From Mycolicibacterium sp. CH28 (GTDB taxonomy: Bacteria > Actinomycetota > Actinomycetes > Mycobacteriales > Mycobacteriaceae): a stretch of DNA of 64,000 nucleotides. A model generated the notes under the pieces. It did no database searches. It was not told the origin of the DNA and saw nothing but the letters and a program-made list of their open reading frames with translations. Shown here in pieces: positions 8,293 to 17,139 of the stretch. The stretch's first letter is position 1, and every line of letters begins with the position of its first letter. The stretch covers positions 62,001 to 126,000 of the forward strand of contig NZ_SRLQ01000017.1 of NCBI RefSeq assembly GCF_004745805.1, in the 5' to 3' direction. The position numbers and the translations under genes were made by a program.

Positions 8293-9126
8293 CTACTGCC
8301 CGCTCGCTTCGCCGCTGCCCGCCGGGCTGCGCCGGTTGCGGGCGGCGTTGTAGCGGTCACCGTCGAAGAACTCGATCTCCCAATTACCGTTGCGCACAGT
8401 GAGATTCGGTTGAACGACCGCGATCTGACGCTCCAGCGCGAGTACCTCGCCGACGGTACGCCCAGCCAGTGAGTCCAATTGCGTCCAGGTCGGTGGCAAC
8501 AGGAAACTGCGCCCTTCGGCGAAGTCCTCGATCGCCGCCTCGGGCCTGGCCCAGGCCGCATGGTCGGTTTCGGTGTTGTCGCCGTCGGCGCGCTGGCCCT
8601 CCGGCAGGGCGCCGACGAAGAAGTACGTGTCGTAGCGGCGGGTGCGTTCTTCCTCGGGGGTGACCCAATTGGCCCAGGGCCGCAGCAGGTCGGCCCGCAG
8701 CACCAGGTTTTCCCGGCGTAGGAAGTCGGAGAACGACAGGCTCCGGTTGACCAGGGCCGCACGGACATCGCCGTAGACCGAGGCGTCGGCGACGATGCCG
8801 TCCGGGTCGTCAGCCGGTCCGGCGAAGAGCACGCCCGACTCCTCGAAGGTCTCGCGGGCCGCCGCGCACACCAGGGCTTCGGCCAGGTCGGGCTGGATGC
8901 CGAACCGGTCGGCCCACCAGTCCGGTCGCGGGCCGTACCAGGCGATATCGGAGTTGCGGTCGCGGTCGTCGACCCCGCCGCCGGGGAACACCATCACACC
9001 GCCGGCGAATTCCATCGCGTGGTGGCGCCGCATGAGAAAGACCTCGACACCGTCCTCCCGGGTGTCGCGGACGAGCATCACCGTCGCCGCGGGTCGGGCC
9101 GGCAAGGGTTCGGGTTTGTCACTCAC
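8293..9126 (-). CDS. NUDIX hydrolase (Rv3040c homologue)
   Basis: A 277-residue NUDIX protein of the long NUDT7/19-like type associated with CoA or nucleotide diphosphates. The fold begins AATVMLVRDT; the NUDIX box is split by an insert, with GGGVDDRD before it and ARETFEESGVLFAG carrying the REXXEE-type metal-binding helix. A second domain (RENLVLRADLLRPWANWVTP) matches the actinobacterial family. Its ATG overlaps the stop of the ABC ATPase gene by four bases (ATGA), so it is translated in the same operon. Substrate unknown. Confidence 0.83.
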   Translation of the reverse strand: MSDKPEPLPARPAATVMLVRDTREDGVEVFLMRRHHAMEFAGGVMVFPGGGVDDRDRNSDIAWYGPRPDWWADRFGIQPDLAEALVCAAARETFEESGVLFAGPADDPDGIVADASVYGDVRAALVNRSLSFSDFLRRENLVLRADLLRPWANWVTPEEERTRRYDTYFFVGALPEGQRADGDNTETDHAAWARPEAAIEDFAEGRSFLLPPTWTQLDSLAGRTVGEVLALERQIAVVQPNLTVRNGNWEIEFFDGDRYNAARNRRSPAGSGEASGQ

Positions 9127-9980
9127 AGACGCCTCCTGTGGGCCGCGCGGCTGCGCACCCGCCGGGCGAAGTAGCGGCCGTCGATGGTGTCCAGCGCTAT
9201 CGATTGCCCGAACGCGGTGGACAGGTTCTCGGCTGTCAGAGTGTCATGCAACAGCCCTGCGGCCACTACCTGCCCCTCCGACAGCAGCAGGCAGTGGCTG
9301 AAGCCCGGCGGGATCTCTTCGACGTGGTGGGTGACCAGCACCAGCGCCGGCGAGTCCGGGTCGGCGGCCAAGTCAGCCAGTCGCGCCACCAATTCCTCGC
9401 GACCGCCGAGGTCGAGCCCGGCTGCCGGTTCGTCGAGCAAGAGCAACTCGGGATCGGTCATCAGCGACCGGGCGATGAGCACCCGCTTGCGCTCACCTTC
9501 GGACAGCGTGCCGTAGGTGCGCTCGGCCAGATGTTCGGCGCCAACGCTTTCCAGCATGTCGACGGCCTGGGCGTAGTCGAGGTCCTCGTAGTTTTCCCGC
9601 CACCGCCCCAGCACGGCGTAGCCCGCCGACACCACCAGGTCGCGCACCACCTCGTCGTCGGGCACCCGCTGCGACAGCGCCGAGCTGCTCAGGCCGACTC
9701 GCTGGCGCAGCTCGGCCATGTCGACGCGGCCCAGCCGCTCCCCCAGCACGTAGGCCGTGCCGGACGACGGGTGCTCCATCGCGGCGGCGACGCGCAGCAG
9801 CGAGGTCTTGCCGGCCCCGTTGGGACCGATCACCACCCATCGTTCGTCGAGTTCGACCTGCCAGGTGATGGGTCCCACCAGCACGCGACCTCCACGGCGC
9901 AGCGAGACTTTCCGGAAGTCGATCAGCAGGTCGGGGTCGACCTCATCGGCAGCGTCGGGCACTGCACCATCGTGCCGCAT
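9123..9980 (-). CDS. ABC transporter ATP-binding protein (Rv3041c homologue)
   Basis: A 285-residue stand-alone ABC ATPase. Walker A is GPNGAGKTS (residues 52-60), the signature is LSEGERKR, Walker B is ELLLLDEPAAGLD, and the switch His lies in LVTHHVEEI. No permease gene adjoins it; the family resembles YlmA/ModF-type ATPases that lack their own membrane partner. The start MRHDGAVP at 9980 matches the length I recall for Rv3041c; longer in-frame extension upstream is low-complexity and improbable. It is the first gene of the ATPase-NUDIX-echA17 operon. Confidence 0.85.
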   Translation of the reverse strand: MRHDGAVPDAADEVDPDLLIDFRKVSLRRGGRVLVGPITWQVELDERWVVIGPNGAGKTSLLRVAAAMEHPSSGTAYVLGERLGRVDMAELRQRVGLSSSALSQRVPDDEVVRDLVVSAGYAVLGRWRENYEDLDYAQAVDMLESVGAEHLAERTYGTLSEGERKRVLIARSLMTDPELLLLDEPAAGLDLGGREELVARLADLAADPDSPALVLVTHHVEEIPPGFSHCLLLSEGQVVAAGLLHDTLTAENLSTAFGQSIALDTIDGRYFARRVRSRAAHRRRL

Positions 9981-10033
9981 ACCGCCGAGGACGGTCGGTG
10001 TGGGTTGGCCGCGAGTTCGCCCTCGGCGGTCCC

Positions 10034-10065
10034 GACTGTCGGGGCCTGTCGCGGTGCCGACAGTC
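10034..10065 (-). terminator. intrinsic-type hairpin after the APC permease gene
   Basis: GACTGTCGG at 10034-10042 pairs perfectly with CCGACAGTC at 10057-10065 across a 14-base loop. The stem includes the permease stop codon region. No U-tract follows, which is usual in mycobacteria. Confidence 0.5.
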
Positions 10066-11497
10066 AGGACCCGTCGGTGTCGAAGGCGCGGCGCGGATCG
10101 GTGTAGAACTCGGCGTGCCCGACACGGGCCGAGATGAAGGAGAGAACCACTCCGACAAGGGCAAGTCCCACCCCGAAGGAGAGTTCGACGCCGTTGAGCG
10201 AGCCGGAGGCGACCGAGTAGATGACGACGAAGGCCATGAAGGCGGCGCCCAGCCCCGGCAGCAAGCCGCCGACGACGAAATCGGTGGCGCTGGCGGTGAT
10301 TTGGTGCCGGTAGCACCAGATCGCCGTGGTCGCGGTCAGCAGGTAGAAGATCGCGGCCATCAGACCCAGGGTGCTGACCACGTCGGCCAGGGCGGCACCG
10401 ATCGAGTCAATGAGGGTGGAGCCCCACAGGAACACCAGGTTGAGCAGGCCGAACAAGATGGTCGCGTTCCACGGGGTCTGGTAACGCTCGCTGGTCTTGC
10501 CGAACCAGGCGGGGATCACCCGGTCGCGCCCCATGGCGTAGCCGATCCGCGACGAGCTGACAATCGCGGCGAGCAGCGAGGCCAGCGTCCCGCCGAGGAC
10601 GGCGACGATCATGACCTGCGCCCAGAAGCCGCCGCCGATCTTCTCGCCGACGAAGGCCAGGATGTTCGCGGCGTGGTCCTGCATCTCCTGCATCGGCGCG
10701 ATGCCCTGGAACGCCAGGATGCACACCGAGTAGATGACGAACAGCAGCACGACGCTGGTCACCGCGGCCCGGCCGGCCCGCTTCCCCGCTGACTCCTCGC
10801 CCACGTAGGCGGCCGTGTCCCACCCGGAGTACAGGAAGATCGCCAGCAGCACACCGGAGACCAGCGCCTTGAATCCGCCTGCGCCTTCGATGGTGAACCA
10901 GGACGAGTCGATGTGGACCACACCGGGGTGGTCGCCGGCGATGTAGATGACCGCGGCGATGGCGAAGCCGATGACCAGGGCGTATTCGAAGATCGCCCAC
11001 ATCCACTGGAACTTCGACGACAGCTGCACGCCAATTGCTGCGATGGCCAGGACCAGCAGGTTGAACACCGTCCCGACGGCAGCGACGGCCACCGAGTTGT
11101 TGGCCGCGTCATCGGAGAAGAAGCTGAGCAGATACGTTCCCAGCGGGATCGTCAGGCTCGTGGTGCCGACGGTGTAGTAGAGCAGCATGATCCACCCGGC
11201 GAAGAAGCCCATGTGGGGGTTCAGTACCCGTCCCACCCAGGAGTAGGTGGCACCCGCGCTCGGTTGCCAGGCATGCAGCCGCTGGTATCCGAGGGCGATG
11301 CCCAGCATCGGGATGAAGCAGATCAGGATAGGCAGGAAGCCCGCATAAGCGACGGTGGCCAGGATCGCGGCCAGACTGACCGCGACGCTCTGGGTGGGAC
11401 CCGAGCTGGCCAGTGCCATGACGACGACGTCGCCGGCACGCAGCGCGCCCGCCCGCAAACCCGGTTGTGAAGTGGTAGAGCTGTCCTGTGTCGCCAT
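10064..11497 (-). CDS. APC family amino acid/polyamine permease
   Basis: A 477-residue integral membrane protein with about 12 hydrophobic helices. It shows APC superfamily features: the unwound TM1 segment VVMALASSGPTQSVAVS, the QPSAGATYSWVGRVL motif after TM2, and FLYSGWDTAAYVGEE in TM6. It would import an amino acid, amine or polyamine. It is absent from the corresponding place in M. tuberculosis and begins a three-gene cassette with YczE and MocR genes. A 12-bp palindrome lies 55 bp before its ATG and may be its operator. The substrate cannot be assigned from sequence. Confidence 0.85.
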   Translation of the reverse strand: MATQDSSTTSQPGLRAGALRAGDVVVMALASSGPTQSVAVSLAAILATVAYAGFLPILICFIPMLGIALGYQRLHAWQPSAGATYSWVGRVLNPHMGFFAGWIMLLYYTVGTTSLTIPLGTYLLSFFSDDAANNSVAVAAVGTVFNLLVLAIAAIGVQLSSKFQWMWAIFEYALVIGFAIAAVIYIAGDHPGVVHIDSSWFTIEGAGGFKALVSGVLLAIFLYSGWDTAAYVGEESAGKRAGRAAVTSVVLLFVIYSVCILAFQGIAPMQEMQDHAANILAFVGEKIGGGFWAQVMIVAVLGGTLASLLAAIVSSSRIGYAMGRDRVIPAWFGKTSERYQTPWNATILFGLLNLVFLWGSTLIDSIGAALADVVSTLGLMAAIFYLLTATTAIWCYRHQITASATDFVVGGLLPGLGAAFMAFVVIYSVASGSLNGVELSFGVGLALVGVVLSFISARVGHAEFYTDPRRAFDTDGS

Positions 11498-11551
11498 GGC
11501 GGTCCTCTGATCTCGTCGAGGGGTGATCCCGCCGTTGAACGTAATGCATAC

Positions 11552-11563
11552 TCTGTATACAGA
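11552..11563. promoter_or_regulatory. 12-bp palindromic operator candidate (TCTGTATACAGA)
   Basis: TCTGTATACAGA is a perfect palindrome in the short gap between the YczE gene and the permease gene, 55 bp upstream of the permease start. Its GTATAC centre resembles GntR/FadR-type operators. The regulator is not evident; the nearby MocR is one candidate and the GntR at 46.5 kb another. Confidence 0.4.
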
Positions 11564-11569
11564 TTGAGT

Positions 11570-12241
11570 TTATTGTTTCGACTGGGTTAATTTCTCCGCC
11601 ACGTCCGGCTCGGCGTTCCGCCCGTCATCCCTGACGACCGTCGCCCATCCACTGCAGGCCAGGACCGGGCGCGGCGTCAGTCGCAGCACCAGCTGAACCA
11701 TCGGGCCGATACCCAACGCGTAGATCACGGTTCCCACTCCAACGCTGCCACCGAGCAGCCAGCCGGCACTCAGCACGGTGGCCTCGATGGCGGTGCGCAC
11801 CAGGCGCACCGAAAGGCCGGTGCGGGCAACCAGCCCGGTCATCAGTCCGTCGCGGGGACCCGGGCCCAGACCTGCACCCACGTACAACGCGGTGGCCACC
11901 GCGTTGAGCAGAACGGCGCCGAGCATCATCGCCACCCGGGCCGGCAATGACACCGGCGCAGCCAGCACCGCCAAGCCGGCATCGACGGTCACGGCGATCA
12001 CGACGACGTTGGCGACGGTGCCGACACCAAGCTTGTTGCGCAACGGAATCCAGGCCAGCAGCACGACGACGCCGACAACCGCCGAGGCCACCCCGATGGT
12101 CATCGGGGTATGGCGAGTCAACCCCTGGTGGAACACATCCCACGGATCGAGGCCGAGCCCAGCACGGACCATCATCGCCATCGAGAAGCCGTAGCAGCCC
12201 AGACCGATCAGCAGTGTGGCCCCGCGCAGGGTCGCGCTCAC
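11570..12241 (-). CDS. YczE/YitT-like integral membrane protein
   Basis: A 223-residue membrane protein with about six helices. It carries family motifs of YczE-type proteins: RAGLGLDPWDVFHQGL, its internal repeat GAGLGPGPRDGLMTGL, and GVGTVIYALGIGPMVQ. The start is set at GTG 12241 (VSATLRGATLL) because it begins just before the first helix and overlaps the stop of a small upstream frame as GTGA; longer in-frame extension reads as non-coding. YczE-type genes are recurrent divergent neighbours of MocR regulators, as here, and probably form regulated transport pairs with them. Confidence 0.78.
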   Translation of the reverse strand: MSATLRGATLLIGLGCYGFSMAMMVRAGLGLDPWDVFHQGLTRHTPMTIGVASAVVGVVVLLAWIPLRNKLGVGTVANVVVIAVTVDAGLAVLAAPVSLPARVAMMLGAVLLNAVATALYVGAGLGPGPRDGLMTGLVARTGLSVRLVRTAIEATVLSAGWLLGGSVGVGTVIYALGIGPMVQLVLRLTPRPVLACSGWATVVRDDGRNAEPDVAEKLTQSKQ

Positions 12242-12405
12242 CGGTGATCGGAAAAGCGCACCCGGATCGCATCCAGGTCGTTGCGCGAACGGCGAGCGTC
12301 GGCATCCGCGTCGTTCCAGTCCGACGACGGCGAGTTCCAGAGACCTGCGGTGGGGTCGAGCAGTGCCGACAACCGCCGGCCGACTCGGGAAAACCATGTA
12401 CTCAT
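12238..12405 (-). CDS. small soluble protein, 55 aa, upstream of the YczE gene
   Basis: ATG at 12405 opens 55 codons beginning MSTWFSRVGRRLSALLDP and ending DAIRVRFSDHR before TGA at 12238-12240. The TGA overlaps the GTG start of the YczE-type gene, a coupling arrangement. Strong third-position G/C bias and an acidic-to-basic charged pattern (WNDADADARRSRNDLD) look coding. No family is recognised. An in-frame ATG three codons earlier is an alternative start. It could be a coupling leader or a small partner protein of the membrane protein. Confidence 0.5.
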   Translation of the reverse strand: MSTWFSRVGRRLSALLDPTAGLWNSPSSDWNDADADARRSRNDLDAIRVRFSDHR

Positions 12406-12425
12406 GACACCCATCATTTCGACGC

Positions 12426-12465
12426 ACTGGCTTGCTCTTCAATAGCCAGTTGACGCATACTGGCA
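12426..12465. promoter_or_regulatory. MocR-type operator with inverted and direct repeats
   Basis: ACTGGCT (12426-12432) and AGCCAGT (12444-12450) form a perfect 7-bp inverted repeat. A further direct copy, ACTGGCA (12459-12465), ends six bases before the MocR start. GACGCA precedes two of the copies. Combined direct and inverted half-sites in a divergent promoter are the known layout for MocR regulators such as PdxR and GabR, which typically regulate themselves and the divergent gene. Confidence 0.6.
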
Positions 12466-12470
12466 CCTAA

Positions 12471-13916
12471 ATGACCTCGACAATGTCGGCCAGAGCACTG
12501 AGTGCGGACCTTGTGGCCCGAGAACTGGGTAACTGGCGTACCTCTACCCGCAGCGGGCCCACCTATCAGGGGCTGGCCGACGGGCTGCGGATGCTGATCG
12601 TCGACGGGCGGCTGCCGGTCGGGTCGCGCCTGCCTAGTGAGCGTGCGCTGGCCGAGGCATTGCGCGTGTCGCGCACCACGATCACCGCCGCGTACGCCGA
12701 ATTGGGTGACAGCGGCTATTTGCATGCCCGCCGCGGCGCGCGCAGCACGATCGCCCTGCCCCGCACACCCGTGGCCGCAACAGTGGACGGCCCGGCCGTC
12801 ATCAATCTGGCCGCGGCGGCCCTGGCCGCACCGGCGAGCGCGGTGCAGGAGGCGTTCAGCGAGGCGGCCCGGCAGTCCGCCTGCTATCTGCAGCAGACCG
12901 GTCACGACATGCACGGGGTGCTGACGCTGCGCACCGCGATCGCCGAACGCTATTGCGCCAGAGGGCTTCCCACCACTGCTGACCAGATCATGGTCACCAG
13001 CGGCGCGCAACACGCGATCGCGCTGATCCTGGCGACCTACATCCAGCCCGGCGATCGGGTGCTCGTCGAGCAGCCCACCTACCACGGCGCACTCAGCGCG
13101 ATCGCAACCGCCGGCGCCCGCCCCGTCCCCGTACCGATCACCAACGACGGCTGGGACCTCGACGCCATCCACGCCGCGGTGCGCCAGCTCGCTCCGACGT
13201 TGGCCTATCTTGTGCCCGACAACCACAATCCAACAGGCTTCTCGATGTCGGCTGCCGACCGCAAGCGGTTATGCGACATCATCTCCGAGACCCGGACTCG
13301 CACGGTGATCGACGAGACGATGACCGACATCTGGCTCGACGAACCGGTGCCCGCGCCAGTGGCGGCCTCGATGGGATCGCGCGCCGACCTGGTGATCACG
13401 GTGGGTTCGATGTCGAAGTCGTTCTGGGGCGGAATGCGGATCGGCTGGATCCGGGCCGAGCCGAGCGTGTTGGCGACCATCCGCGCGGTTCGTCCGTCGA
13501 TCGATCTGGGAACCTCGGTGATCGAACAGCTCGCGGCGGCATGGCTTCTCACCGAACGGGCCGACGATGTGCTGCCCGAGCGCCGGGAGATCCTGCGGGG
13601 CCGTCGCACGCTGCTGCTCGAACTGATCGACGAGCACCTGCCGGAATGGCGCCCACTGCCGGGCACCGGCGGGATGTCGATGTGGGTGCAGCTGCCCGCC
13701 CCGGTCAGTTCGGCGATGTGCGCGTCGGCCTCCCGCCTGGGTGTCGAATTGCCGCCCGGCCCGCGGTTCGGGGTCGACGGCACGCTGGAGCGTTTCGTCC
13801 GAATCCCGTTCGCCCTACCCGAAGCGGAGCTGACGGAGGCCATCGAATTACTCGGCCGAGCCTGGCGCGGTGTCACTGGGTCGGCCACCCCCAGGGCCAC
13901 GGCCGTGGTGATCTAG
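12471..13916 (+). CDS. MocR-family transcriptional regulator (GntR HTH + aminotransferase domain)
   Basis: A 481-residue fusion. Residues about 25-95 are a GntR winged helix (LADGLRMLIVDGRLPVGSRL, then SERALAEALRVSRTTITAAY). The remainder is a fold-type I aminotransferase domain with PDNHNPTGFSM and the PLP-binding lysine in SMSKSFWGGMRIGW. MocR proteins sense PLP or PLP-amino acid adducts and regulate a neighbouring gene. Here the divergent partner is the YczE-type membrane gene with its small upstream frame, sharing a 65-bp promoter region containing repeated half-sites. Confidence 0.88.
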   Translation: MTSTMSARALSADLVARELGNWRTSTRSGPTYQGLADGLRMLIVDGRLPVGSRLPSERALAEALRVSRTTITAAYAELGDSGYLHARRGARSTIALPRTPVAATVDGPAVINLAAAALAAPASAVQEAFSEAARQSACYLQQTGHDMHGVLTLRTAIAERYCARGLPTTADQIMVTSGAQHAIALILATYIQPGDRVLVEQPTYHGALSAIATAGARPVPVPITNDGWDLDAIHAAVRQLAPTLAYLVPDNHNPTGFSMSAADRKRLCDIISETRTRTVIDETMTDIWLDEPVPAPVAASMGSRADLVITVGSMSKSFWGGMRIGWIRAEPSVLATIRAVRPSIDLGTSVIEQLAAAWLLTERADDVLPERREILRGRRTLLLELIDEHLPEWRPLPGTGGMSMWVQLPAPVSSAMCASASRLGVELPPGPRFGVDGTLERFVRIPFALPEAELTEAIELLGRAWRGVTGSATPRATAVVI

Positions 13917-13969
13917 CGATTTCGGCGCGAAAACGTTCGCTCAGCGGCGGTTTTCGCGCCGAAATCGCT
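13915..13969. terminator. bidirectional hairpin terminator; copy 1 of a dispersed palindromic element
   Basis: A perfect 20-bp inverted repeat (13915-13934 with 13950-13969) surrounds a 15-base loop between the convergent MocR and serB genes. Arms carry the core GATTTCGGCGCG. The whole unit, including the loop GTTCGCTCAGCGGCG, recurs inverted at 35961-36012. Confidence 0.75.
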
Positions 13970-13972
13970 GCT

Positions 13973-15205
13973 TTACTCGGGCGGGATCTCCACCCGGCGC
14001 AGCACACCGTCGACGGCGTCGGCGGCCTCGATTTCGCCGCGGGTCACCCCGAGGATGAACAACACGGTGTCCAGGTAGGGGTGGCTCAACGACGCGTCGG
14101 CGACCTCACGCAGGGCGGGCTTGGCATTGAACGCCACACCCAAGCCCGCGGCGGCCAGCATGTCGATGTCGTTGGCACCGTCGCCGACGGCCACCGTCTG
14201 CTCCATCGGAACCCCGGCCGCCTGCGCGAAATCGCGTAGCGCCTTGGCTTTTCCGGCGCGGTCGATCACCTCGCCGACCACCCGCCCGGTCAGCTTGCCG
14301 TCGACGATCTCCAGCTCATTGGCGGCAACAAAATCCAGCATCAGCTCGTGCGCCAGCGGATCGATCACCTGACGGAAGCCACCTGAGACGACGCCGCAGT
14401 GAAAACCCAAGCGGCGCAAGGTCCGGATCGTGGTGCGCGCCCCGGCGGTCAGCTGAATCTGATCGGCCACCTCGTCGATCACCTCAGCCGGCAGCCCGGC
14501 CAGGGTGGCCACCCGGCGGTGCAGCGACTCGGCGAAATCCAGCTCGCCGCGCATGGCCGCCTCGGTGACAGCGGCCACCGCCTCCCCGGCTCCGGCCCGC
14601 TCGGCCAGCATCTCGATGACTTCACCCTGGATCAGCGTCGAGTCGACGTCGAACACGATGAGCCGCTTGGCCCGCCGCTCCAGCGAGTAGTTCTCGACGG
14701 CGATGTCCAGCGCCTGCTCGGCCGCCACCCGGGCCAGCACGCTACGCAGTTCGCCGCCGACACCGGTGGGCACCGACACCCGAAGCTCGAGGCCGGTGAC
14801 CGGATAGTCGGAAACACCGCGGATGAAGTCGATGTTGACCCCGAGCGCGGCGGCCTCACGCGCCACCACACCGAACGCGGCCGCGGTGATGGGCCGGCCC
14901 AGCACCACGATCGTGTGCGTCGACGGCTCGCGGATGATCGGCAGGTCGTCGCTGCGCTCGATCGTGACGTCCAGCCCGACCCGATGGATGGCGTCGGTGA
15001 CGTCGGCGCGCAATGTCGGCCCGTCGGCCACCTCGGCGCGACCCGAAACCAGTACCCCCAGCGTCAGGCGGCCCCGGATGACGACCTGCTCGACGTTGAG
15101 CAGGTCGATCTCATGGCGGGACAGCACCTCGAACAGCGCCGAGGTCACCCCGGGCTGATCGACACCGGTGACGGTGATCAGCACCGACACCTTGGACATT
15201 CTCAT
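13973..15205 (-). CDS. serB: phosphoserine phosphatase SerB2
   Basis: A 410-residue cytosolic enzyme that removes phosphate from L-phosphoserine, the last step of serine biosynthesis. Two ACT-type regulatory domains fill residues 1-180 (VSVLITVTGVDQPGVTSALF, then HTIVVLGRPITAAAFGVV). The HAD phosphatase domain follows: motif I FDVDSTLIQGEVIE, motif II VVSGGFRQVI, and motif IV AVGDGANDIDML. It matches M. tuberculosis SerB2 (Rv3042c) nearly end to end. The protein may start at the second Met (MSKVSV, 15199). Confidence 0.95.
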   Translation of the reverse strand: MRMSKVSVLITVTGVDQPGVTSALFEVLSRHEIDLLNVEQVVIRGRLTLGVLVSGRAEVADGPTLRADVTDAIHRVGLDVTIERSDDLPIIREPSTHTIVVLGRPITAAAFGVVAREAAALGVNIDFIRGVSDYPVTGLELRVSVPTGVGGELRSVLARVAAEQALDIAVENYSLERRAKRLIVFDVDSTLIQGEVIEMLAERAGAGEAVAAVTEAAMRGELDFAESLHRRVATLAGLPAEVIDEVADQIQLTAGARTTIRTLRRLGFHCGVVSGGFRQVIDPLAHELMLDFVAANELEIVDGKLTGRVVGEVIDRAGKAKALRDFAQAAGVPMEQTVAVGDGANDIDMLAAAGLGVAFNAKPALREVADASLSHPYLDTVLFILGVTRGEIEAADAVDGVLRRVEIPPE

Positions 15206-15262
15206 ACCCCGATGCCGCGGTTGGTTGCAGCGCTTAGGTGCGGACGTTCTCGGCCAGCCGCG

Positions 15263-16978
15263 TCATGCGTGAGCATCAGAAGGTGCGTGAGCGCGACCGA
15301 CGTGGGCCTCGGCCCGCATCCGCTCCACCATATGCGGGTAGTGCAACTCGAACGCCGGGCGCTCGGAGCGGATGGTCGGCAGCTCGGTGAAGTTGTGCCG
15401 CGGCGGCGGGCAGGAGGTGGCCCACTCCAGGGAGTTGCCGTAGCCCCACGGATCGTCGACGGTGACGACCTCGCCGTAGCGCCAGCTCTTGAACACGTTC
15501 CAGAAGAACGGCAGCACCGAGACACCAAGGATGAACGCGCCGATCGTCGAGACGATGTTGAGCGTGGTGAACCCGTCCGAAGGCAGGTAGTCGGCGTAGC
15601 GGCGCGGCATGCCTTCATCGCCGAGCCAGTGCTGCACCAGGAAGGTGGTGTGGAAACCGATGAAGGTCAGCCAGAAGTGCAGCTTGCCCAGCCGCTCGTC
15701 GAGCATCCGACCGATCATCTTCGGGAACCAGAAGTACGCGCCGGCGTAGGTGGCGAACACGATGGTGCCGAAGAGCACGTAGTGGAAGTGCGCGATGACG
15801 AAATAGGTGTCGCTGACGTGGAAGTCGATCGGCGGGCTGGCCAGCAGCACGCCCGACAGGCCACCGAGCAGGAAGGTCACCAGGAAGCCGATGGAGAACA
15901 GCATCGGCGTTTCGAACGTCAGTTGGCCCTTCCACATCGTGCCGATCCAGTTGAAGAACTTGATACCGGTCGGCACCGCGATCAGGAACGTCATGAAGCT
16001 GAAGAACGGCAGCAGAACGGCACCCGTGACGTACATGTGGTGCGCCCACACCGCGATCGAGAGCGCCGCGATGCTGATCGTGGCGTAGACCAGGGTGGTG
16101 TAGCCGAAGATCGGCTTGCGGGAGAACACCGGGAAGATCTCGGAGACGATGCCGAAGAACGGCAACGCGATGATGTAGACCTCGGGGTGCCCGAAGAACC
16201 AGAACAAATGCTGGAACAGCGTGAGACCGCCGTTGGCCGGGTCGTAGATGTGTGCCCCGAGGCGACGGTCGGCGGCCAGGCCGAACAGCGCGGCGGTGAG
16301 CAGCGGGAAGGCGATCAGCACCAGGATCGAGGTGACGAAGATGTTCCAGGTGAAGATGGGCATCCGGAACATCGTCATGCCGGGGGCGCGCATGCAGACC
16401 ACGGTGGTGATCATGTTGACCGCGCCGAGGATGGTGCCAAGACCACCGACGGCCAGCCCCAGCACCCACAGGTCACCGCCGGCACCCGGGCTGTGCATGG
16501 CATCGCTGAGCGGGGTGTAGGCGGTCCAGCCGAAGTCCGCGGCGCCGCCGGGGGTGATGAACCCGGCCATCGCGATCAGCGCACCGAACAGGAACAGCCA
16601 GTACGACAGTGCGTTCAACCGCGGGAAGGCCACGTCGGGCGCGCCGATCTGCAACGGCAGCACCAGGTTGGCGAACCCGAACACGATCGGCGTCGCGTAG
16701 AACAGCAGCATCGCCGTGCCGTGCATGGTAAACAGCTGGTTGTACTGCTCGTTCGACAGGAACTGCAGACCGGGGACGGCGAGCTCGGCGCGGATGAACA
16801 GCGCCATCAATCCGCCGAGAGCGAAGAAGGCGAAGCAGGTAACCACGTACATGATGCCGATCAGCTTGTGATCGGTCGTCGTGATCAGCTTGTAGACCAA
16901 GTTGCCTTTAGGGCCCACGCGCGCTGGCATGGGCCGAGTGGCTTCGAGTTCTCCCTGCGAAGGCACAACAGCAGTCAA
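15263..16978 (-). CDS. ctaD: cytochrome c oxidase subunit I (aa3 type)
   Basis: A 571-residue, 12-helix subunit of the aa3 terminal oxidase, which reduces O2 to water and pumps protons. The first-helix region is TTDHKLIGIMYVVT; the low-spin heme ligand His lies in MHGTAMLLFYATP; the CuB/heme a3 centre is marked by FWFFGHPEVYIIALP with the Tyr cross-link and by the two His of AHFHYVLFGT and WAHHMYVTG. It is the CtaD of M. tuberculosis (Rv3043c) and, as there, lies next to serB and divergent from fecB. Other oxidase subunits are not in the window. Confidence 0.96.
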   Translation of the reverse strand: MTAVVPSQGELEATRPMPARVGPKGNLVYKLITTTDHKLIGIMYVVTCFAFFALGGLMALFIRAELAVPGLQFLSNEQYNQLFTMHGTAMLLFYATPIVFGFANLVLPLQIGAPDVAFPRLNALSYWLFLFGALIAMAGFITPGGAADFGWTAYTPLSDAMHSPGAGGDLWVLGLAVGGLGTILGAVNMITTVVCMRAPGMTMFRMPIFTWNIFVTSILVLIAFPLLTAALFGLAADRRLGAHIYDPANGGLTLFQHLFWFFGHPEVYIIALPFFGIVSEIFPVFSRKPIFGYTTLVYATISIAALSIAVWAHHMYVTGAVLLPFFSFMTFLIAVPTGIKFFNWIGTMWKGQLTFETPMLFSIGFLVTFLLGGLSGVLLASPPIDFHVSDTYFVIAHFHYVLFGTIVFATYAGAYFWFPKMIGRMLDERLGKLHFWLTFIGFHTTFLVQHWLGDEGMPRRYADYLPSDGFTTLNIVSTIGAFILGVSVLPFFWNVFKSWRYGEVVTVDDPWGYGNSLEWATSCPPPRHNFTELPTIRSERPAFELHYPHMVERMRAEAHVGRAHAPSDAHA

Positions 16979-17139
16979 CAGTCCTCCAAATTAGTTAGCA
17001 CCCCGAGAACGTGCAACTGATCCTAGCCTCATACCGACCCCGACGGCGCCTGGGACCTACATTCTGTCGTATTCGTCACCGCAACACCCTGGGCCGCAGC
17101 TCAGCGGCGGTGCGGACGCGCAGTGTTACCGTCGGCGTC

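Noticed and set aside
14399..17020. Very long plus-strand open frame (873 codons) opposite serB and ctaD
   Set aside because: It is antisense to two well-conserved genes and reflects high GC; the composition (Arg/Gly/Asp/His-rich, no domains) and lack of a ribosome binding site mark it as a shadow.
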